Shown here: positions 1 through 4,301 of the stretch, piece after piece
How the letters are laid out: every line of letters starts with the position of its first letter
How positions within the stretch are numbered: position 1 is the stretch's first letter
The notes under the pieces: generated by a model
Told to the model about the DNA's origin: nothing
Seen by the model: the letters and a program-made list of their open reading frames with translations, nothing else
The model's database searches: none
Made by a program: the position numbers and the translations under genes
Assembly: GCA_021807585.1 (NCBI GenBank)
Contig: JAKBCQ010000291.1
Coordinates: 1-5,079, forward strand
Origin: Planctomycetota bacterium
GTDB taxonomy: Bacteria > Planctomycetota > Planctomycetia > Isosphaerales > Isosphaeraceae
Direction: 5' to 3'
Length of the DNA: 5,079 bases

Positions 1-43
1 CGATGAAGAAGAGCCCCGATAAAACCTTGAATGCGGTTCTCAT
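1..43 (-). CDS. Start of a gene for a probable exported or membrane protein (partial, cut by window edge)
   Basis: Only 14 codons are visible, reading MRTAFKVLSGLFFI, with the rest beyond base 1. A positively charged start (R2, K6) followed by a hydrophobic run (VLSGLFFI) is what the beginning of a signal peptide or membrane anchor looks like. The start is well supported. The ATG (43-41) overlaps the TGA of the upstream DUF1573 frame (42-40) as ATGA, a common translational-coupling arrangement. A GGAG (complement of 52-55) lies 8 bases upstream. The gene is therefore probably co-transcribed with the DUF1573 gene. Function cannot be told from this fragment. Confidence 0.6.
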   Translation of the reverse strand, partial: MRTAFKVLSGLFFI

Positions 44-288
44 GGCGCCGGCTCCACGACCTTTGAGGGATCCGATTGCGAATGGGAGGATTGATCGACC
101 GCCGGCTTTTCAAGCTTCGGGATAACGATCCCCTCGACCGTCAGATCGATAGTATGTTGTCGATTCAGATCGGAGTAAAGTGTCAATAGCTCGGAAAATG
201 AACCCTCGGGCTGACTGGGAGGAACCTTCACGACCAAATTTGTTTTGGAGCCGGGAGTGAGCGTCATGGGAAGGTCGCTCGTCATCAC
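40..288 (-). CDS. DUF1573-family protein, C-terminal part (after an apparent frameshift)
   Basis: This is the second half of the gene that starts at 554. Read upstream of 288 in the same frame, the sequence gives K-I-D-C-S-C-V-M-T-S-D, which contains the Cys-x-Cys signature of DUF1573 domains. It continues with a family-like strand pattern: LTPGSKTNLVVKV, then FSELLTLYSDLNRQHTIDLTVEGIVIPK. DUF1573 domains are Ig/MSP-like beta-sandwiches common in Planctomycetota and Bacteroidota, with no assigned molecular role. About 28 polar, Ser/Pro-rich residues follow the domain. The GTG at 288 is only an in-frame codon with no obvious ribosome-binding site, so I do not think translation normally starts here. 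The TGA overlaps the next gene's ATG. Joined to the upstream frame, the product would be about 171 residues. Confidence 0.6.
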   Translation of the reverse strand: MMTSDLPMTLTPGSKTNLVVKVPPSQPEGSFSELLTLYSDLNRQHTIDLTVEGIVIPKLEKPAVDQSSHSQSDPSKVVEPAP

Positions 289-554
289 GCAACTGCAGTC
301 GATCTTGAGCCGACGATCTGGATCGCTTTCGATCCACAGTTAAAGAGCACAAATCGGGTGTTTTTGATCTGTTTGGGCTCGAAGACTCCCAGATCGGATA
401 CCGAATGAGCAACCAGAATGCGATCGCCGTTGAGATAGCGTATTCCAGAACCAAATGATCCGAAATGGAAGGTAAATGCGAGATAAGTGACGAGCATGGC
501 GAGATTCGCCATCACGATCGTGCCCAGAATCCATCGAGAGGATTTCTCTTGCAT
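285..554 (-). CDS. DUF1573-family membrane-anchored protein, N-terminal part (frame broken near 306)
   Basis: The ATG at 554 has a GAGGA ribosome-binding site 7 bases upstream (complement of 562-566). Residues 9-29 (ILGTIVMANLAMLVTYLAFTF) form one hydrophobic helix, probably an uncleaved anchor placing the rest outside the membrane. Residues 54-60, DLGVFEP, match the characteristic 'DLGxVxxG/P' opening of DUF1573 domains. The strand FVLFNCGSKAIQIVGS (68-83) then matches the usual stretch before the Cys-x-Cys motif. At that point the frame leaves the family and reads RSTAVA-stop. The expected Cys-x-Cys sequence sits immediately downstream in another minus-strand frame (40-306). One extra base at 304-308 would restore a 171-residue protein. 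The break could be a sequencing or assembly error, a real null mutation, or (less likely, as I see no slippery heptamer) programmed frameshifting. Confidence 0.7.
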   Translation of the reverse strand: MQEKSSRWILGTIVMANLAMLVTYLAFTFHFGSFGSGIRYLNGDRILVAHSVSDLGVFEPKQIKNTRFVLFNCGSKAIQIVGSRSTAVA

Positions 555-1090
555 CTCTCTATCCTCGGATCAATCGAATTCATACCGTTTTCAGCATAAA
601 CGATCCATAAAATTCACCGAAGGCGGATCGCAATACCCACACACGCGCATAACGCATGGAGGGGTTTTGGTTCAGAAGTTGGTCTGTACTTTCTCGATCT
701 GCGTTAACGATACGCGGATCGTATGGCGAAATCAAGACCCGCTTTTAAAGATTTGAGAGATCGTGTTGTTTTTTTTCAACACGGGGCTGTTCGATCGGGT
801 TACGATCGCAAGGGATCCCAAATCGGGTGCTAGCGAAGCGATTGAATGTTCATCGAACCGTAGGCGGAAAAAGAGGTTACTATCAGGATCGCGCGGTTGA
901 TGATTTCCACGTAAGGAGCGGCATGTTACATTCTCGAAGGATAGGGGTATTCGCTTGGATCTCAAGGCGCTTGTCGGATCTCGCAATTGCGGGTCGGCCA
1001 TCGCGATCGAGATTCGACCACGGATCGCTCTGATTCGGCGGGATACATCCCGGAGTTCCCAGAAGCGATCATCATCGCGTCCAGGTCCCC
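555..1090. other. 536-base intergenic region without a convincing gene
   Basis: The open frames here on both strands have Arg/Ser-rich, patternless translations, and only one has any ribosome-binding site (see rejected items). The region lies between the end of the repeat-protein gene at 1091 and the DUF1573 start at 554. It should therefore hold the 3' end of one transcript and the promoter of the other. I see a hairpin with a T8 loop at 762-783 and a short CGGGA/TCCCG inverted repeat at about 1039-1052, about 40 bases past the repeat-gene stop and without a T-run. No clear -35/-10 pair stands out for the DUF1573 gene. TATGCT on the minus strand, in the AT-richer stretch at about 590-615, is the nearest -10-like element. 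Confidence 0.5.
762..783. repeat. Perfect 7-bp inverted repeat with an eight-T loop
   Basis: CGTGTTG (762-768) and CAACACG (777-783) are perfect reverse complements separated by eight T on the plus strand (769-776), or eight A when read with the local genes. The homopolymer is in the loop and not after the stem, so this is not a standard intrinsic terminator in either direction. It lies about 310 bases past the repeat-gene stop and about 210 bases upstream of the DUF1573 start. Possible roles include an RNA hairpin in a long leader or trailer, or a protein-binding inverted repeat. No role can be assigned. Confidence 0.35.
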
Positions 1091-2407
1091 TTACTTGTTT
1101 TTGATCAGATTTCCTTTCGCGTCGATCAATCGCAAAAACGTTCCGCTCTTGTCGTCGTATCCCGCCATCAATCGCGCGAATTCACCGTCGGTGATCTGCA
1201 ATTGCGATCCCGTTTTCTTGGATTGGAGAAACATCAGCTTCTCGCCTCTTAAATCATCGAATTCCAAAGTGGGATCGCCTTCGACGTTATCTCCCAGGAA
1301 GATCTTGGATAGCAGAATAGTAGGATGGAATAGATTCATCCCCCAAGATTTCCCAAGTTTCCCAATCATCATCCTAGGATTATCCCCCTCATAAAATGTC
1401 ATTCTTGACAAACTTTCCATCCCTTTCATAAAAGGAGGATGGACATTAAGACTTATCGCGGATTTATTGTTTTTATCATAGAAAATCAGATTCGGATTGT
1501 CTTTTTCGTCGAGAATCAAGCTCACTCTCCCTTTGCGATCGTGATCGTCAATTCTCAAACCAGGAAGTGGACCGCTCCGGATCCACACTCCGTTATCACC
1601 TTTGATATTAGTCAATCGGATCCAAGATCCCAATTCGGGCGATACGGTCTCGTCGATTCCGATCATCCCGCGATTGTTTGTCATGATAAGCCGAGCTTTC
1701 TCTGCGGGATCGATGAACATGGAGATACGCGGAGTGTTTTCAACAGAGAGATCGCGATTGAACGATAACATGGGCGTGTTTTGTGTGTCGCATGATAAGC
1801 GAACGCGAGATTTTCCGTCATTCCCGACGACCCTCACGCTCCTGGAATTGTCAGCGGTGACATCGGCGACGATCGCCTCGCGACGGTCCCTGTCGTAGAT
1901 CGTCATCATCGACGCGCCTTGAGGTTTGACGCTGAGCGCGATTTTGGCGGCGTTATGATCGCGGATCTCGATCGATTTCTCGCCGTCGGATTTGCAAGAT
2001 AAGTTCACTCCAGCATCGCCTTGATCGTCGTTGAGCGCGATCGTCGATTCTCCAGCGTGAGAAACCGAGAGTGCGATGCTCGCTTTGCCCATTGAATTTT
2101 TGAATAAAAGCGATTTCCGATCATTACCTTTTGCGTCTTTATCGAGCGAAAACTCGATCAAAGGCTCGTTCTTTTCCGAGAAAAAAATGAGGCTCGCGCG
2201 ATCCCTAACCGCCGAAACGACGATCGAGGGCGAATCTTTGCCGCTTCGGACGACAAGTTTTTGAACGTCGATCATTCCCTTTTTGCTTTGAGCCCGAGCG
2301 ATCGGCGGCTGAAACCGCACCGCGGCGAGATAAACGACTAAGCCGAGAAGGAGAACGATCGCTTTCCGTTCGTTAGAAATCGACGTTCCAAGCCTTATGA
2401 ATCGCAT
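1091..2407 (-). CDS. Exported beta-repeat protein, copy 1 (uncharacterised family, paralogue of the adjacent gene)
   Basis: I do not recognise a named family. The ATG at 2407 is chosen over an in-frame TTG at 2467 because GAGGAG lies 8 bases upstream of it, giving 438 residues. Residues 2-15 carry basic residues, 16-30 are hydrophobic (AIVLLLGLVVYLAAV), and PPIARA-Q (34-40) offers an A-x-A signal-peptidase site after residue 39; export is predicted. The rest is a chain of short beta-strands alternating with Asp/Asn/Gly turns. Typical units are GRVSLILDEKDNPNLIFYD (293-311) and ARLIMTNNRGMIGID (238-252). The repeat step is roughly 20 residues and degenerate. No catalytic motif and no C-terminal anchor or sorting signal is seen. 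The C-terminus, LQITDGEFARLMAG (403-416) then FLRLIDAKGN (424-433), matches copy 2. Such a chain suggests a beta-solenoid or fibre-like surface protein, possibly metal-binding through its Asp-rich turns; this is inference. Confidence 0.8.
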   Translation of the reverse strand: MRFIRLGTSISNERKAIVLLLGLVVYLAAVRFQPPIARAQSKKGMIDVQKLVVRSGKDSPSIVVSAVRDRASLIFFSEKNEPLIEFSLDKDAKGNDRKSLLFKNSMGKASIALSVSHAGESTIALNDDQGDAGVNLSCKSDGEKSIEIRDHNAAKIALSVKPQGASMMTIYDRDRREAIVADVTADNSRSVRVVGNDGKSRVRLSCDTQNTPMLSFNRDLSVENTPRISMFIDPAEKARLIMTNNRGMIGIDETVSPELGSWIRLTNIKGDNGVWIRSGPLPGLRIDDHDRKGRVSLILDEKDNPNLIFYDKNNKSAISLNVHPPFMKGMESLSRMTFYEGDNPRMMIGKLGKSWGMNLFHPTILLSKIFLGDNVEGDPTLEFDDLRGEKLMFLQSKKTGSQLQITDGEFARLMAGYDDKSGTFLRLIDAKGNLIKNK

Positions 2408-2415
2408 CGTCGTCG

Positions 2416-2421
2416 CTCCTC
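2416..2421 (-). promoter_or_regulatory. Ribosome-binding site GAGGAG fixing the start of repeat-protein copy 1
   Basis: Read on the minus strand, GAGGAG lies 8 bases before the ATG at 2407. The upstream TTG at 2467, which would add 20 residues (MFDYHLLYEGSVDFFRGATT), has no such site and would put a non-signal-like segment ahead of the signal peptide. The shorter start is therefore preferred. Confidence 0.65.
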
Positions 2422-2480
2422 GAAAAAAATCGACCGAACCTTCATAGAGTAAATGATAATCGAACAATCAATTGTTTTTA
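2422..2480 (-). promoter_or_regulatory. AT-rich leader and possible promoter of repeat-protein copy 1
   Basis: The 141-base gap between the two repeat genes becomes clearly AT-rich at 2422-2480. It contains TTGATT, TATCAT and TTTACT elements on the minus strand, but no well-spaced strong -35/-10 pair. It also holds a 14-base inverted repeat, AACAATCAATTGTT on the plus strand (2463-2476), which could be an operator. A separate promoter for copy 1 is plausible, but read-through from copy 2 is equally possible because no intrinsic terminator is visible in the gap. Confidence 0.25.
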
Positions 2481-2548
2481 CATCGACGCGCCGATCGGTC
2501 GCTCCCGGTCGAACGATCATGATGAAAAACACGCTGTTCCAGGCGGTT

Positions 2549-3856
2549 TCAATCGCGTTTGGCGCTCTGGGCCCGATCGATATCGATCGGCGATCCCCGA
2601 TCGTCTTTTAAGCGGATCGTCGATCCGTTCTCGACGTCCAGCGACGCCGAAACGCGAACGTTCACTCCATCACTGATGCGTAATGCGGATTCGGCGCGGT
2701 TTGAATCCATTGAGATCCGCGTCTTTCCTTGATCGTCAAGAAAGACCATCCGGCACTTCTCGTCGTGATCGGCGCCCACAAACCACCTCCGCGATAGGTC
2801 GCGACGTTTCATTTCCATTCCGATCCATTGAGGTGAGGAACCGACTGACAATCGCCGACCGTCGGCGCCGGCGAATGAAAGCATGTTAGATTCGCTTCCG
2901 GATGCGAGTTCAATCGCTTTCCGATTTTCATCGTCAAAAAAGATCAACGACGGATCCTGATCGGGGTTTGTCAGCGTTAATACGGATCTTGGATTACCAT
3001 GTCGATCAATCAGCATGAATCGGGGAGCGGCGCCACCGGCGAGTGCGACCATCGATTTTTCGTTCTCGCCGAAAAGCGTGATCGACGATTCGAGATTGTT
3101 GAGTAAATACATTGAAAGTCCGCGCGAACCTCGGTTGTCGAGGGTATGCAAAAACGACGCGTCGACTTCGTCGATTCCCGCCGTGATCGAAGTCGCCTTC
3201 TTTACATACGGGTTTTTACCGATCCAAAAATCGACGGCTTGACTCGCGTTCGTCTCCATGCCGATTTGGGTTTTCGCGTCCGAACCGTCTACAAGGATCC
3301 TTCTTCGTTGATCGGGTTCAAGCAACGCCGAGAACGCGGTTCGCTCGTTGGAATCGAGAAGTAAAAAACCGGCGTGATGATCATCGGATGAGAATAACCG
3401 AATTCGATCTGATTGACCGTTCCTCAGGCCGATATGGCGGGTGTGATCGCTACTTGCCAATAAGTAAACGGCCGCGGTTCCGTTATGGAGTTGTACGATT
3501 TTACGATCCCCCGCGGCCGAGGAGACGATTTCGAGCGCGGAGCGATCGTCTGGATTTTTGATTTTGAGCGAAGAATCGAAGCCGCCGTTCGTCGCTCGCG
3601 AAGCAGACAGCCCCGCTTGCGATCGTCGATTGATCATAAAGTCAAGCGTCGCCGATCCGACCTTGGAATCAAAAACGATCGCGGGCGAACCTGCGTCTCC
3701 GGCGATCGAGATCGCTTCAACCTCAAGCGATTCGACGGGATCTCGCGCCTCGACGATCGCGGGGCGACCGAAAAGATCGACGATCAACGCGACGACGACG
3801 CAAAACGTGATGATTATTAACAAACCATTGGATAGGATCTTTCGCATATCGCGCAT
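2549..3856 (-). CDS. Exported or anchored beta-repeat protein, copy 2 (uncharacterised family, paralogue of the adjacent gene)
   Basis: Unrecognised family, the same one as the gene ending at 1091. The ATG at 3856 has GGGGA 7 bases upstream, giving 435 residues. A GTG at 3994 would add 46 basic residues ahead of the signal and has no properly spaced site. Residues 11-29 (GLLIIITFCVVVALIVDLF) form a hydrophobic helix after MRDMRK; VEA-R (35-38) could be a cleavage site, or the helix could stay as an anchor. The rest is degenerate beta-strand repeats: PRFMLIDRHGNPRSVLTLT (278-296), DPSLIFFDDENRKAIEL (301-317), CRMVFLDDQGKTRISMD (368-384). The unit at 301-317 aligns with NPNLIFYDKNNKSAISL of copy 1, and LRISDGVNVRVSASLD (392-407) with the copy 1 C-terminus. 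Nearly equal length, collinear order and tandem orientation indicate duplication followed by strong divergence. No enzymatic motif is visible. Confidence 0.8.
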   Translation of the reverse strand: MRDMRKILSNGLLIIITFCVVVALIVDLFGRPAIVEARDPVESLEVEAISIAGDAGSPAIVFDSKVGSATLDFMINRRSQAGLSASRATNGGFDSSLKIKNPDDRSALEIVSSAAGDRKIVQLHNGTAAVYLLASSDHTRHIGLRNGQSDRIRLFSSDDHHAGFLLLDSNERTAFSALLEPDQRRRILVDGSDAKTQIGMETNASQAVDFWIGKNPYVKKATSITAGIDEVDASFLHTLDNRGSRGLSMYLLNNLESSITLFGENEKSMVALAGGAAPRFMLIDRHGNPRSVLTLTNPDQDPSLIFFDDENRKAIELASGSESNMLSFAGADGRRLSVGSSPQWIGMEMKRRDLSRRWFVGADHDEKCRMVFLDDQGKTRISMDSNRAESALRISDGVNVRVSASLDVENGSTIRLKDDRGSPIDIDRAQSAKRD

Positions 3857-3863
3857 TGGAATG

Positions 3864-3868
3864 TCCCC
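3864..3868 (-). promoter_or_regulatory. Ribosome-binding site GGGGA supporting the start of repeat-protein copy 2
   Basis: On the minus strand GGGGA lies 7 bases before the ATG at 3856. It is a weaker match than the GAGGAG of copy 1. The alternative ATG at 3847 would place it 16 bases away, too far, so MRDMRK is preferred over MRK as the N-terminus. Confidence 0.45.
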
Positions 3869-3911
3869 ATGCGGGATCGAGATCGGCAGCCGGAAACGAC
3901 GCTTCACGCGG

Positions 3912-3923
3912 AGTTCCGGAACT
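3912..3923. promoter_or_regulatory. Perfect 12-bp palindrome upstream of repeat-protein copy 2 (possible operator)
   Basis: AGTTCCGGAACT reads the same on both strands. It lies 56-67 bases before the copy 2 ATG, where a promoter or operator would be expected, and just ahead of the GTG of the doubtful divergent ORF at 3937. I see no second copy of the full site in the window. A dimeric regulator site is possible, but a chance palindrome in a palindrome-rich sequence cannot be excluded. Confidence 0.25.
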
Positions 3924-3936
3924 TCGATTCCTCGGC

Positions 3937-4158
3937 GTGAGTGAGAAGATCGAGCCGGAGCTTGCGCACGACGATACGTGGGAGGCGAGTTCACCCCCTC
4001 GCGAGAGGATCGATCGATTGGTGAATCGTGACGTTCCGAAACACGTCGATCGGTCTATTTCCCGGTTTAATCGGCGCGACGTCGTGTTGCAAGAACGTTT
4101 CGGCGATTTTCTCGATCGGTTATCAGAGAATGATACGAGCACGCGAGATACCGATTGA
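3937..4158 (+). CDS. Doubtful small plus-strand ORF, 73 codons, hypothetical
   Basis: From a GTG at 3937 the frame reads VSEKIEPELAHDDTWEAS and ends in FGDFLDRLSENDTSTRDTD-stop. It is charged and hydrophilic, with a possibly helical second half (QERFGDFLDRLSEN) and G/C at the third position in somewhat more than half of codons. It is not the mirror of a minus-strand gene, because the exactly opposed frame contains stops. Its start is 80 bases from the divergent copy 2 start. Against it, there is no ribosome-binding site before the GTG and no recognisable family. The GATCG bias of this DNA also makes Asp/Arg/Ser/Ile-rich open frames easy to obtain by chance. Confidence 0.2.
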   Translation: MSEKIEPELAHDDTWEASSPPRERIDRLVNRDVPKHVDRSISRFNRRDVVLQERFGDFLDRLSENDTSTRDTD

Positions 4159-4246
4159 TCACGAACGACGTGCGAATCCAAGAGAAATGTCTGTCATTAT
4201 AGATGAATGATCTCCGTACGGTTGAGGGTTGAGATTCGGGACGAGA

Positions 4247-4280
4247 TCGATCCCCGCGCGGCGGATTGCGCGGGGATCGA
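4247..4280 (-). terminator. Strong hairpin just past the DUF885 stop, candidate transcription terminator
   Basis: TCGATCCCCGCGC (4247-4259) and GCGCGGGGATCGA (4268-4280) form a perfect 13-bp, GC-rich stem with an 8-base loop. It begins 21 bases after the TAA of the DUF885 gene in the direction of transcription. That position and stability fit a terminator or a 3'-end-stabilising hairpin. The bases after the stem on the minus strand (TCTCGTCCCG) contain no U-tract, so it is not a canonical intrinsic terminator. It would separate the peptidase transcript from the repeat-protein pair. Confidence 0.5.
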
Positions 4281-4301
4281 CTTTGGTTGTGGGGTGTGGA
4301 G

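Larger units (their letters stand above)
3857..4301. other. 445-base gap between the DUF885 gene and the repeat-protein pair
   Basis: No well-supported gene lies here. It holds the hairpin at 4247-4280 just past the DUF885 stop, a 12-bp palindrome at 3912-3923 close to the copy 2 start, and a plus-strand open frame ending at 4158 that is listed separately with low confidence. The minus-strand frames running through it are Arg/Ser-rich without protein-like patterning. No convincing -35/-10 pair was found for copy 2. Confidence 0.45.

Noticed and set aside
732..1001. Minus-strand 89-codon open frame in the gap before the DUF1573 gene
   Set aside because: Patternless, Arg/Ser-rich translation with no ribosome-binding site. 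It runs through the T8-loop hairpin, where it encodes part of a KKNN stretch.
923..1033. Plus-strand 36-codon ORF (MLHSRRIGVFAWISRRLS...) with AAGGAG four bases before its ATG
   Set aside because: The ribosome-binding-like sequence is good, though its spacing is short. The translation is Arg/Ser-rich with no clear helix or family, and no promoter is evident. A chance match is more likely.
1039..1052. CGGGA-TACA-TCCCG inverted repeat as a terminator for repeat-protein copy 1
   Set aside because: Only five base pairs with a 4-base loop and no T-run on the transcribed strand, too weak to call a terminator.
3857..3994. 46-residue N-terminal extension of repeat-protein copy 2 from a GTG
   Set aside because: It would place a basic, Pro-rich segment ahead of the hydrophobic signal. 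The GTG is directly abutted by a G-run with no proper spacing, whereas the ATG at 3856 has a spaced GGGGA.
3723..4181. Minus-strand 152-codon open frame overlapping the start of repeat-protein copy 2
   Set aside because: The translation is an Arg/Ser-rich run typical of out-of-frame reading in this GATCG-rich DNA. It conflicts with the copy 2 signal peptide and has no ribosome-binding site.
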